The notes beneath the pieces were generated by a model. It worked only from the letters and a program-made list of their open reading frames with translations, made no database searches and was not told the origin of the DNA. This document shows, piece by piece, positions 51,301-58,799 of a stretch of 64,000 bases of DNA (the first letter of the stretch is position 1; the number at the start of each line of letters is the position of its first letter). A program made the position numbers and the translations under genes. The stretch spans positions 114,051-178,050 of the forward strand of contig NZ_JBKGXS010000011.1 in NCBI RefSeq assembly GCF_046546475.1, given 5' to 3'. Source of the stretch: Pseudonocardia phyllosphaerae. Lineage in GTDB: Bacteria; Actinomycetota; Actinomycetes; Mycobacteriales; Pseudonocardiaceae.

Positions 51301-51811
51301 GCCGAACCCGCACGCCCGGCGCGGCACCGCGTTCCACGCCTGGCTGGAGCAGCGCTTCGGCGCCGAGCGCCTGCTCGACCTCGACGAGCTGCCCGGCGCC
51401 GCCGACGAGTCCGCCGGTGCGGCCGAGGCCGACGACCTCGCCGTGCTGCAGGAGGCGTTCCTGGCCTCGGAGTGGGCCGACCGGATGCCCGTCGACGTCG
51501 AGGTGTCGTTCGAGACGGTGCTGGCCGGGGTCGCGGTGCGCGGCCGGATGGACGCGGTGTTCGCCGACCCCGACGGCGGCTGGACCGTCGTGGACTGGAA
51601 GACCGGCGCGCTGCCCGAGGGCGACCGGGAGCAGGCCGTCGGGGTGCAGCTGGCCGCGTACCGGCTGGCGTGGGCGGCGCTGCAGGAGGTGCCGCCGGAG
51701 CGGGTGCGGGCGGCGTTCCACTACGTCCGCGACGGCGTCACCCTGCGCCCCGCGGACCTGCTCGACGCCGCCGGCCTGCACGAGCTCGTCGCCGGGGTAC
51801 CGACCGGCTGA
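48368..51811 (+). CDS. adnB: AdnB-type helicase-nuclease subunit
   Basis: The 1,147-residue protein has an intact UvrD-type motor: AGAGAGKTETMAARVVWL, GLTFTRKAAQQL, LLDEYQDTGHAQ, VGDPCQSIYGWRGAS, LTVHAAKGLEWEIVAVP and RRLFYVALTRSEHTLLV. The C-terminal nuclease has RRGTAFHAWLEQRF, RGRMDAVFADPDGGWTVVDWKTG and EQAVGVQLAAYRLAW. No C-terminal cysteine cluster is visible, as expected for AdnB. It is the leading motor of the AdnAB end-resection machine in mycobacteria. Here three unrelated genes separate it from adnA. TAGAAC seven bases before the GTG supports the start. Confidence 0.9.
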   Translation: MTTTPAAPPGAQVGELSPAELSVALGLHPPTEEQAAVIAAPPGPALVVAGAGAGKTETMAARVVWLVATGRVLPEQVLGLTFTRKAAQQLGTRVRSRLRRLAGSRLLDDLDPSGARRAHLLAGEPTVSTYHAYAGRLVGEHALRLPAEPANRLLSPTATWQLAHRVVSTWAADLEVDRVPATVTEYLLALAGELGEHLVDPEQIEALTERMLPVLEHAPPGKRQRAEPSAGYKARVAAQRMRLELLPLIAEFGRRKQAEQAMDFADQMALAARIAEADPEVGRIERGQFHAVLLDEYQDTGHAQRVLLRALFGTPPGLAPDPATEDHRSVVAVGDPCQSIYGWRGASAGNLARFRTDFPTPRGDPAPVHGLLTSFRNPAEVLVLANRISEPLRTAPGTVRVGELRPLPTAGPGDVRAALLPDVAAEIDWVADGVASRWHAIHDDRGTPPTAAVLVRRRGDMDALASALRDRQVPVEVVGLGGLLSTPEVRDLVSALRVVSDPLAGPSAVRLLTGPRWRLGIADLAALWNRARELVPPRPSRAGPLTAAELALGALPGEEAQQAGLVDALDDPGGPERYSPAGFDRIRRLGRELAQLRSRASAPLTDLVADVERTLLLDVETVSRPNATGRAHLDAFADVVAEFASGAEVPSLLSLLDYLDTAERAENGLAQPEVDVSGDAVQILTVHAAKGLEWEIVAVPHLVSQVFPGRKMSGSWLKDPSELPVPLRGDADDLPGLDLPPAGADRKAVETALDAHDAALEDRRMAEERRLFYVALTRSEHTLLVSGHRWPATGEKPKEPSVFLTELAEILEGPGGSEIGVLERWAPPPELDTGNPISGQERTASWPPEPFGSRADDVRAGAALVRAALRERTRPSSRRPRRPRRGDADQLTLLDVAPPEPPPEPPPGSPLDPGEPPEPDADPEGWAADVDVLLAERAAAAARPTVALPDRLSVSRLVELADDPGGLASRLRRPVPVPPNPHARRGTAFHAWLEQRFGAERLLDLDELPGAADESAGAAEADDLAVLQEAFLASEWADRMPVDVEVSFETVLAGVAVRGRMDAVFADPDGGWTVVDWKTGALPEGDREQAVGVQLAAYRLAWAALQEVPPERVRAAFHYVRDGVTLRPADLLDAAGLHELVAGVPTG

Positions 51812-51877
51812 CCTCCCGTCCGCGCGCGCCGCACCCCGCGCGCCGCCGTACCCCGCGAACCCCCGGGCGCGCCACGG

Positions 51878-51919
51878 TGCAGCGGACCCGGACATGCAGC
51901 GGACCCGGACATGCAGCGG
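51878..51919 (+). repeat. 17-bp tandem repeat, 2.5 units
   Basis: TGCAGCGGACCCGGACA at 51878-51894 and 51895-51911, then TGCAGCGG. It runs directly into the terminator stem. Confidence 0.9.
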
Positions 51920-51948
51920 GCCCGCGCCCCGGGAGGGGACGCGGGCCC
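51918..51948. terminator. Hairpin between convergent adnB and symporter genes
   Basis: Perfect 9-bp arms GGGCCCGCG and CGCGGGCCC with a loop that itself contains CCCC/GGGG. It probably works in both directions. Confidence 0.8.
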
Positions 51949-51975
51949 GTGGACCTGCGACGGATCAGGTGTGGC

Positions 51976-53610
51976 TCAGTGGTCGAGCGCCTTCTCCACG
52001 CCGACGCCGGTCAGCGACCGGACCTCCATCTCGGCGAACTTGCTGTGGTCGTGGCCCTTCTGACCGACGTAGGTGCCGACGATGCCGAGCACGAACGACA
52101 GCGGGATGCTGACCAGGCCCGGGTTCTCCAGCGGGAACCAGGCGAAGTCCACCCCGCTGATGATCGAGGGCGTGGTCGCCGTCGGCGGCTTGCCGGACAC
52201 CACCGGCGAGAAGACGATCAGGATGATCGTGCTCGCCAGGCCGCCGTAGATGCTCCACAGCGCGCCCGTGGTGTTGAACTTCCGCCAGAACAGCGAGTAC
52301 AGGATCGTCGGCAGGTTCGCCGACGCCGCGACCGCGAAGGCCAGGGCCACCAGGAACGCGACGTTCTGGTTGCGGGCCAGGATGCCGCCGACGATCGCGA
52401 TGACGCCGATGACGACCGCGGTCCGGCGCGCGACCTTGACCTGGGTGCCTGCCTCGTCCTGCACCTCACCCTTCTTGATCACGTTGATGTAGACGTCGTG
52501 CGCGAACGACGCCGACGCGGTGATCGTCAGGCCGGCGACGACGGCGAGGATCGTCGCGAACGCGACCGCGGCGATCACGCCCAGCAGGATCGGGCCGCCG
52601 AGCTCGAAGGCCAGCAGCGGCGCCGCGGAGTTGGCCTTGCCGGGCGCAGCCTTGATGGTCTCCGGACCGACCAGGGCGCCCGCGGCGTACCCGATGACCA
52701 GGGTGAGCAGGTAGAACAGGCCGATCAGCCAGATCGCCCACTCGACCGACTTCCGCGCCTGCTGCGCCGTCGGGACCGTGTAGAACCGCATCAGCACGTG
52801 CGGCAGGCCCGCGGTGCCGAGCACCAGCGCGATGCCGAGCGAGATGAAGTCGATCTTCGACGTGGTGCTCTTGCCGTACTGCTGGCCCGGCGCCAGCAGC
52901 GCCCTGCCGGTGTCCCCGGCCCGGTCGGCCGCCGCACCGAGCAGAGCGGAGAAGTTGAAGCCGAACAGCGCGAGCGCCCAGACCGTCATGACGACCGCGC
53001 CGATGATCAGCAGCACCGCCTTGATCATCTGGACCCAGGTGGTGCCGCGCATGCCGCCGACCAGCACGTAGACGATCATGACGACGCCGACGACCGCGAT
53101 GACCAGACCCTGCGAGAAGCCGCCCTCGACGTTGAGCAGCAGCGACACCAGGCCGCCCGCACCCGCCATCTGGGCAAGCAGGTAGAAGAACGACACCGCC
53201 AGCGTCGAGACCGCGGCCGCTGCCCGCACCGGGCGCTGCTTCATCCGGAACGCCAGGACGTCGCCCATCGTGAACTTGCCGGTGTTGCGCAGCAGCTCCG
53301 CGACCAGCAGCAGAGCCACCAGCCAGGCGACGAGGAAGCCGATCGAGTAGAGGAAGCCGTCGTAGCCGTTGAGCGCGATGGCACCGGCGATGCCGAGGAA
53401 CGACGCCGCGGACAGGTAGTCCCCGGAGATGGCGATCCCGTTCTGCACACCGGAGAAACCGCCGCCCGCGGTGTAGAAGTCGGCGGCGGTCTTCTTCGCG
53501 TTGCGGCTGTTGACATAGAGCACGATCGCCAGCGTCACCACGACGAACGCGACGAAGATGGAGATGTTCAGGACGGGGCTGGCCCCCGCCACCCCAGCGG
53601 CCAGGTTCAC
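51976..53610 (-). CDS. Sodium:solute symporter, acetate/monocarboxylate type (ActP/MctC-like)
   Basis: The 544-residue SSS-family transporter has about 13 membrane helices. ADFYTAGGGFSGVQNGIAISGDYLSAASFLG is the conserved sodium-site region, and FTMGDVLAFRM, GGMRGTTWVQ and ASANLPTILYSLFW are typical of ActP. It is paired with a DUF485 protein, as in the actP-yjcH and corynebacterial mctC loci, which supports acetate, pyruvate or propionate uptake. It overlaps the DUF485 gene by 4 bp. Confidence 0.9.
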   Translation of the reverse strand: MNLAAGVAGASPVLNISIFVAFVVVTLAIVLYVNSRNAKKTAADFYTAGGGFSGVQNGIAISGDYLSAASFLGIAGAIALNGYDGFLYSIGFLVAWLVALLLVAELLRNTGKFTMGDVLAFRMKQRPVRAAAAVSTLAVSFFYLLAQMAGAGGLVSLLLNVEGGFSQGLVIAVVGVVMIVYVLVGGMRGTTWVQMIKAVLLIIGAVVMTVWALALFGFNFSALLGAAADRAGDTGRALLAPGQQYGKSTTSKIDFISLGIALVLGTAGLPHVLMRFYTVPTAQQARKSVEWAIWLIGLFYLLTLVIGYAAGALVGPETIKAAPGKANSAAPLLAFELGGPILLGVIAAVAFATILAVVAGLTITASASFAHDVYINVIKKGEVQDEAGTQVKVARRTAVVIGVIAIVGGILARNQNVAFLVALAFAVAASANLPTILYSLFWRKFNTTGALWSIYGGLASTIILIVFSPVVSGKPPTATTPSIISGVDFAWFPLENPGLVSIPLSFVLGIVGTYVGQKGHDHSKFAEMEVRSLTGVGVEKALDH

Positions 53611-54047
53611 GAACGGCCTCCCTCGACCTCGTCGCGGATCTTGGACGACAGCGGGTCCAGCGTGTTGCCCGCGAACCGCACGTAGGCGACCGTGATCGCG
53701 AACGTGGTGACGAACTGCAGCAGGCCGAAGATCAGGCCCAGGTTGATGTTGCCCAGCACCGGCGTCGCCATCAGGCCGGGAGCGAAGCTCGCCAGCACGA
53801 CGTAGAGCAGGTACCAGACCAGGAACGCCGCCGTGACGGGGAAGACGAACCCGCGCAGCAGCTTGCGCAGCCGCTGGAAGTCGGCACCGGACTGCACGGC
53901 GCCCCAGTCGGTCTCACCGGCGGCGACCGCCGGAGTTCCCGCACCCTGGGTGCCCGGCGGCACTGCGCCCGGCGTGCCTGCCGGCACTGCGCCCGCGGCG
54001 CCTGCGGGGATCTGCTCCCCGCCGTCGTCGGACTCGGTCGTGCTCAC
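53607..54047 (-). CDS. DUF485 membrane protein (YjcH-like partner of the symporter)
   Basis: The 146-residue protein has a low-complexity N-terminus of about 45 residues built from AGxPGAVPxGT units, then two membrane helices (AAFLVWYLLYVVLASFAPGLM and GLLQFVTTFAITVAYVRFA). The FQRLRKLLRGFVFPVT lead-in is the DUF485 hallmark. Its role in symport is not established; co-occurrence with ActP is strong. The GTG start is preceded by GGAGG (about 54053-54058 on the complement). Confidence 0.85.
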   Translation of the reverse strand: MSTTESDDGGEQIPAGAAGAVPAGTPGAVPPGTQGAGTPAVAAGETDWGAVQSGADFQRLRKLLRGFVFPVTAAFLVWYLLYVVLASFAPGLMATPVLGNINLGLIFGLLQFVTTFAITVAYVRFAGNTLDPLSSKIRDEVEGGRS

Positions 54048-54227
54048 GTTCGGCCTCCTCGCATGTCCGTGCGCGACTCGGTGTTACGTCGCGACCCGGG
54101 TCATACAGCAAAGAGGTTTCGCAAGGGAAGCGGAAGCCTACGCATGGTCACGATTCGGACATGAAACGACGGACTTCTCACCACGACGCCGTAACGCCCG
54201 CTGCAGCCGGTAGTCATCGCGGGGCGC

Positions 54228-54233
54228 TAACCT
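54228..54233 (+). promoter_or_regulatory. Leaderless -10 for the K+ channel gene
   Basis: TAACCT ends seven bases before the GTG at 54241. Confidence 0.5.
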
Positions 54234-54240
54234 GCGCGGC

Positions 54241-55347
54241 GTGATCGGCACCCGACGTCTCGCACACCTCGACCCGAACGTCGAGGGCATGCTGAGGATG
54301 CCCGAGGCCCCGCCCAGTCCCGTCCGCTCGCTGGCGATCCGCCTGGCGATCGCGACGTTCGCGCTCCTGGCGACGACGATGATCGTCTACTTCGGCCGGG
54401 ACGGTTACCTCGACAACAACGCGCCGGGGCCGATCTCACTGCTCAGTGCCCTCTACTACGCCACGGTGTCACTGTCGACGACCGGCTACGGCGACATCGT
54501 CCCGGTGAGCCCGCTCGCCCGGGGGATCAACACCCTGGTGGTCACGCCACTGCGGGTCCTCTTCCTCATCGTCCTCGTCGGTACGACCGTGGAGCTGCTC
54601 ACCGAGCGCTCGCGGCAGTCGTACCGGGTCCAGCGCTGGAGGTCGCGCGTGCGTGATCACACCGTCGTCGTCGGTTACGGAACGAAGGGACGGGCCGCGG
54701 TCGAGACACTGCTCGGCGACGGCGTCGAGCCCGAGAAGATCGTCGTCGTCGACACCGACCGGTCCCGGCTCGACGTCGCGTCCGGGCTCGGGCTGGTCAC
54801 GGTGTCGGGCAACGCGACCCGGTCGGCCGTGCTGCGCATCGCCGGCGTGCAGCTGGCGACCACGCTGGTCGTCTCCCTCGACCGCGACGACACCGCCGTG
54901 CTGGTCACCCTGACCGCTCGCGAGCTGTCGAAGTCGATCTCGATCGTCTCGGCGGTGCGGGAGTCGGAGAACGTGCACCTGCTCCGCCAGTCCGGCGCCA
55001 GCTCGGTGATCGTCTCCGACGAGACGGCGGGCCGGCTGCTCGGTGTCGCGACGCGGTCGCCTGCCGTCGTCGAGGTGGTGGAGGACCTGCTCACCCCGGA
55101 CGCCGGGTTCTCCATCACCCAGCGCCAGGTCGAGCCGGCCGAGGTCGGCGGGTCGCCGCGGCACCTGCCCGACATCGTGCTCGGCGTCGTCCGCGGGGAC
55201 CAGCTCTTCCGGGTCGACTCCCCGCAGGTCGACGCGCTCGAGCGCGGCGACCAGCTGCTCTACGTGCGCAAGTCCCCGCCGGACGAGAAGCACAGCCACC
55301 ATGCGGAGAAGGCCGCCCAGCGGGCCGCGGCGCAGCGCGAGGAATGA
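54241..55347 (+). CDS. Two-TM potassium channel with RCK/TrkA-N domain (Rv3200c-like)
   Basis: The 368-residue protein has two membrane helices flanking a pore loop with the selectivity filter TTGYGD. A Rossmann-type RCK domain follows: HTVVVGYGTKGRAAVETLL (nucleotide-binding Gly motif), IVVVDTDRSRLD and GNATRSAVLRIAGV. A TrkA-C-like part with GDQLLYVRK closes the protein. It should be a ligand-gated K+ channel. The short charged tail is Ala/His/Glu-rich. Confidence 0.92.
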   Translation: MIGTRRLAHLDPNVEGMLRMPEAPPSPVRSLAIRLAIATFALLATTMIVYFGRDGYLDNNAPGPISLLSALYYATVSLSTTGYGDIVPVSPLARGINTLVVTPLRVLFLIVLVGTTVELLTERSRQSYRVQRWRSRVRDHTVVVGYGTKGRAAVETLLGDGVEPEKIVVVDTDRSRLDVASGLGLVTVSGNATRSAVLRIAGVQLATTLVVSLDRDDTAVLVTLTARELSKSISIVSAVRESENVHLLRQSGASSVIVSDETAGRLLGVATRSPAVVEVVEDLLTPDAGFSITQRQVEPAEVGGSPRHLPDIVLGVVRGDQLFRVDSPQVDALERGDQLLYVRKSPPDEKHSHHAEKAAQRAAAQREE

Positions 55348-55354
55348 CGCTCTT

Positions 55355-55376
55355 GACCTGAAGTCGACTTCAGGTC
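55355..55376 (+). promoter_or_regulatory. 22-bp perfect palindrome overlapping a -35 (MerR/SoxR-like operator)
   Basis: Arms GACCTGAAGT and ACTTCAGGTC surround CG. TTGACC at 55353-55358 forms the -35 at its left edge, so the dyad fills the -35/-10 spacer, the arrangement used by MerR-family activators. It lies 14 bp before the transketolase ATG. Confidence 0.7.
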
Positions 55377-55390
55377 CGAAGGTGGCGGTC

Positions 55391-56101
55391 ATGACGACCA
55401 CCGCCACGGACCCGGGGCTCGATCCCCGGGGCGCCGAGATCGCCGGGTACCTGACCCGGATGACCGGCGACGAGAAGCACGAGCCGGCCGCCACCTCCAC
55501 CCTCGACGTCGTCCGGGTGCTCTACGAGCGGGTGCTGCGCGTCGACCCGGCCGCGCCCGACGACCCCGCCCGCGACCGGTTCCTGGTGTCCAAGGGGCAC
55601 GGTCCGATGGCGCTCTACGCGGTGCTGGCCGCGTCCGGGGTCCTCGACCCGGCGGCGCTGGACCGGATGGGGGAGTTCGACTCGAACCTGGGCTTCCATC
55701 CGGACCGCACCCTGCTGGCCGGGGTGGAGATCTCCTCCGGTTCGCTCGGGCACGGGCTGGGGCTCGCCGTCGGGACCGCGCTGGGGCTGCGGCTGCTGGG
55801 CCGCGACGCCCGCACCGTCGTGCTGCTCGGCGACGCCGAGCTCGACGAGGGCTCCAACGCCGAGCCGATCCAGTACGCCGCCCGCGCCGGGCTGGACCGC
55901 CTCACCGCCGTCGTGATCGACAACTCCTCGGCCACGCACGGCTGGCCCGGCGGGATCGGTGCCCGGTTCGCCGTCGAGGGCTGGGCGGCGGCCGAGGTCG
56001 ACGGCCGCGACCACGACGCGCTGGAACGTGCACTGACCGCCGACCCGGGCGGACGACCCTCGGTGGTCGTCGCCCGCGTCGAGCCGAAGAGGAGCCACTG
56101 A
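55391..56101 (+). CDS. Transketolase-like protein, ThDP-binding N-terminal subunit
   Basis: The 236-residue protein covers the first transketolase domain: LVSKGHGPMALYAVLA, SSGSLGHGLGLAVGTALG and the ThDP/metal motif GDAELDEGSNAEPIQYA followed by LTAVVIDNSS. It overlaps the second subunit gene at TGATG. Such split enzymes transfer two-carbon units or act in sugar, aromatic or secondary pathways; the physiological substrate is not evident. It is shorter than usual at the N-terminus. The palindromic promoter indicates inducible expression. Confidence 0.88.
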   Translation: MTTTATDPGLDPRGAEIAGYLTRMTGDEKHEPAATSTLDVVRVLYERVLRVDPAAPDDPARDRFLVSKGHGPMALYAVLAASGVLDPAALDRMGEFDSNLGFHPDRTLLAGVEISSGSLGHGLGLAVGTALGLRLLGRDARTVVLLGDAELDEGSNAEPIQYAARAGLDRLTAVVIDNSSATHGWPGGIGARFAVEGWAAAEVDGRDHDALERALTADPGGRPSVVVARVEPKRSH

Positions 56102-57114
56102 TGACCACGACGACCGCGCGCTCTGCTCTGCTCACCGATACGCATCAGGGGCCGGTGAGCACCGGCCCTGCTCTGCTCACCCATACGCAACACCCCACCG
56201 ACCGGACCACCGGCCGCCCCACGGACAGGCCCACCGACCAGCGGGAACGCTTCTACGGCCTGGTCCCCGAGCTCGTCGCCGCCGACCCGCGGGTGGTCGC
56301 GCTGCTCGCCGACATCGGCGCCGGCTACACCGCGATACCCGACGCCGTCGCCGACCGGGTGATCAACGTCGGGATCCGGGAGCAGCTGCTCGTCTCCGCC
56401 GCGGGCGGGCTCGCGCTGACCGGGATGCGCCCGCTGGTGCACACGTTCGCGCCGTTCCTCGTCGAGCGGCCCTACGAGCAGCTCAAGCTCGACCTCGGCC
56501 ACCAGGGCACCGGCGCGGTGCTCGTCGCCGCGGGCGGGTCCTACGACATGCCGACCGCGGGCGAGACGCACTTCGGCTCCCGGGACGTCCCGCTGCTCGA
56601 CACCCTCGACGGCTGGACGGTGCACGTCCCCGGGCACGCCGACGAGGCCGAGGACCTGATCCGCACCGCCCTGCCCGGCGACGACCGGGTCTACGTCCGG
56701 CTGTCCGGGCGGTCCAACGCCGGCGCCCATCCGGTCGGCGACCGGATGACGGTGCTGCGGCGGGGGAGCGGCGGCACGGTCGTCGCCGTCGGGCCGATGC
56801 TCGACCGCACCCTCGACGCCGTGCGCGACCTCGACGTGACCGTGCTCTACGCATCCACGGTCCGCCCGTTCGATGCGGTGACCCTGCGTGCCACGCTCGC
56901 CGAGCCGGACGTCGTGCTGGTCGAGCCGTATCTGGCCGGGACGTCGTCGCACCTGGTCGCCGAGGCGCTGGCCGACCTGCGCCACCGGGTGCTCGGGCTC
57001 GGCGTCGGGCGGGTGGAGCTGCGCCGCTACGGCACCGCCGCCGACCACGACACGGCGCACGGCCTGGACGCGGCGGGGATCCGGCGCTCGGTGGAGGCGT
57101 TCCTCGTAGGGTGA
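56101..57114 (+). CDS. Transketolase-like protein, C-terminal (pyrimidine-binding) subunit
   Basis: The 337-residue protein follows its partner with a 1-bp overlap. DIGAGYTAIPDAVADRVINVGIREQ contains the catalytic Glu of the pyrimidine domain. AAGGSYDMPTAGETHFGSRD and the C-terminal VLYASTVRPFDAVTL/VVLVEPYLAGT complete the domain. The first 50 residues are unlike any transketolase: ALLTDTHQG and ALLTHTQHP, from two copies of the repeat, then Thr/Arg/Asp-rich linker with TDRPTDQ. The family domain begins at ERFYGLVPEL. Confidence 0.88.
   Translation: MTTTTARSALLTDTHQGPVSTGPALLTHTQHPTDRTTGRPTDRPTDQRERFYGLVPELVAADPRVVALLADIGAGYTAIPDAVADRVINVGIREQLLVSAAGGLALTGMRPLVHTFAPFLVERPYEQLKLDLGHQGTGAVLVAAGGSYDMPTAGETHFGSRDVPLLDTLDGWTVHVPGHADEAEDLIRTALPGDDRVYVRLSGRSNAGAHPVGDRMTVLRRGSGGTVVAVGPMLDRTLDAVRDLDVTVLYASTVRPFDAVTLRATLAEPDVVLVEPYLAGTSSHLVAEALADLRHRVLGLGVGRVELRRYGTAADHDTAHGLDAAGIRRSVEAFLVG
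56125..56196 (+). repeat. Two-half repeat pair in the 5' end of a coding region
   Basis: Copies at 56125-56147 and 56170-56196, cores 45 bp (15 codons) apart and in the same frame, encoding ALLTDTHQG and ALLTHTQHP. The spacer contains a GCCGGTG/CACCGGC inverted repeat. Confidence 0.9.
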
Positions 57115-57983
57115 CACGGGTGCGCCTGGTGACCTGGAACGTGAACTCGGCGAAGTCCCGGCAGCCCCGGCTGCTGGCGTGGCTGGACGAGCGGGAACCC
57201 GACGTCGTCTGCCTGCAGGAGACCAAGCTCTCCGACGACGACTTCGCCGCGACCTTCGACGAGCCGCTCGCCGAACGCGGCTACGCCGTCGCCCACCACG
57301 GGCAGGGCCGCTGGAACGGGGTCGCGGTCCTGTCCAGGGTCGGGCTCGACGACGTCGTCCGGGGCCTGCCCGACGAGCCGGTCTTCACCGACGGCGGCCT
57401 CGAGGTCCCCGACGCCCGCGCGGTCACCGCGACCTGCGGCGGGCTGCGGGTCACCTCGGTGTACGTGCCGAACGGGCGCGAGCCGTCGGACCCGCACTAC
57501 GCCTACAAGCTGCGCTGGCTGGCGGCGCTGCGCGAGCTGGTCGCCGCCGAGGACCCGGCCTCGGCCGTCGTCGCGGGGGACATGAACATCGCCCCCACCG
57601 ACGACGACGTGTGGGACCGCCCGGCCTTCGACGGCGCCACCCACGTCACCCCCGACGAGCGGAAGGCACTCGCCGCACTCGTCGACACCGGGCTGCACGA
57701 CGTCACCCGCGACCGCTGGCCCGACGAGCGTGTCTTCACCTACTGGGACTACCGGGCGGGCCGCTTCCACCAGGACCAGGGCATGCGGATCGACCTGGTG
57801 CTGGCCGGGTCCGGCCCGGCCGGGCGGCGGGCCGCGGTGTGGGTGGACCGCAAGGCGCGCAAGGGCAAGGGGCCCAGCGACCACGCGCCGCTGATCCTCG
57901 ACCTCGACGACGCCCCGGACGGCGACGTGGGACCGGTCGTCCCGCCGCCGTCGTCGCCCGCGCCGATGAAGCGGGCGAAATGA
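57111..57983 (+). CDS. xth: Exodeoxyribonuclease III
   Basis: A 290-residue endonuclease/exonuclease/phosphatase-fold enzyme. Motifs are LVTWNVNSAKSRQPRLLAWL, DVVCLQETKL (metal Glu), WNGVAVLSR, VVAGDMNIAPTDDDVWDR (Asp/Asn) and GPSDHAPLILDLD (catalytic His). It cuts at abasic sites and removes 3' blocks in base-excision repair. The start overlaps the upstream stop (GTGA). A short Pro-rich tail follows the domain. Confidence 0.93.
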   Translation: MTRVRLVTWNVNSAKSRQPRLLAWLDEREPDVVCLQETKLSDDDFAATFDEPLAERGYAVAHHGQGRWNGVAVLSRVGLDDVVRGLPDEPVFTDGGLEVPDARAVTATCGGLRVTSVYVPNGREPSDPHYAYKLRWLAALRELVAAEDPASAVVAGDMNIAPTDDDVWDRPAFDGATHVTPDERKALAALVDTGLHDVTRDRWPDERVFTYWDYRAGRFHQDQGMRIDLVLAGSGPAGRRAAVWVDRKARKGKGPSDHAPLILDLDDAPDGDVGPVVPPPSSPAPMKRAK

Positions 57984-58708
57984 GCCGCGTGACGGCCGGT
58001 GCGGCCGGTGGTGCCGCGCTGGCGGGAGCGCTCGTCCTCGCTCTCGCCGGCTGCGGCGCCGAGCCCGCCACTCCGGCCGCGTTCACCCCGCCACCGCCTC
58101 CGCCGGCCGCGGCGCCGCCCGCGGCACCCGGCGACCCGGCGGGCCCGGCGCCCGGGGCCGCGAACCCGGGGGACGTGAACCCGGGCGCTGCGAGTCCCGG
58201 GGCCGCGAGCCCGGACGCCCCGGCACCCGGTGCCCGTGCCGGTGGTACGGCCGGGACGGCGCCGGTGACCGACCCCCGCCAGGCCCTCGGCGACGCCCAC
58301 CAGGACGCGCTCGCGCTCGTCGCGCTCGGCGGACTCACCGACGGCGCAGGCCCGCAGGTCCGCGAGCTGGCCCCGGCGCTGCAGAAGCAGGGCCGCGAGC
58401 TCGACGCGCAGATCCGCCGCCTGGCCACCCGCGCCGGGGTCGCGCTGCCCGACGACCTGAGCTCCCGCACCCAGTCACAGCTCGAGGAGCTGCAGTCCGC
58501 GACCGGGTCCGAACGCGACCGTGGCTGGCTGGCCGCGGCCCGCGACCGGGTGCACGCCCTCGACGACCGGGCCGCGTCGGTGCGGACGACACCGGGCGTG
58601 CCGCCGGCGGTGATCGCCCAGCTCAGCGGGGACATCGAGCGGCTGCACCAGCTGGGGACCCGCATCGACGGCGCCGCCGCGGCCCCGCCTGCGGGCGGGG
58701 GCGGCTGA
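57980..58708 (+). CDS. Lipoprotein with DUF4142-like helical domain
   Basis: The 242-residue protein overlaps the xth stop (ATGA). A signal peptide ends in the lipobox LAGC, so the Cys near residue 25 should be lipidated. A Pro/Ala/Gly linker of about 70 residues with PGAASPGAASPDAPAPGA repeats leads to a helical domain (DAHQDALALVALGGLTDG, LQKQGRELDAQIRRLATRAGVALP) resembling DUF4142. The function is unknown. Confidence 0.75.
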   Translation: MSRVTAGAAGGAALAGALVLALAGCGAEPATPAAFTPPPPPPAAAPPAAPGDPAGPAPGAANPGDVNPGAASPGAASPDAPAPGARAGGTAGTAPVTDPRQALGDAHQDALALVALGGLTDGAGPQVRELAPALQKQGRELDAQIRRLATRAGVALPDDLSSRTQSQLEELQSATGSERDRGWLAAARDRVHALDDRAASVRTTPGVPPAVIAQLSGDIERLHQLGTRIDGAAAAPPAGGGG

Positions 58709-58799
58709 CCCCGCGGCGCCGCCCGGAGGACCCGGGGCGGCCCGGCTGGTCCCCCCACGCGGACAGTGGGTCGGGGGCCAGCCCTTACCCTGACCTGTT

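Noticed and set aside
55391..57114. Transketolase broken by a frameshift
   Set aside because: The junction is a clean TGATG overlap, both parts have complete domains, and split transketolases of this kind are a normal family.
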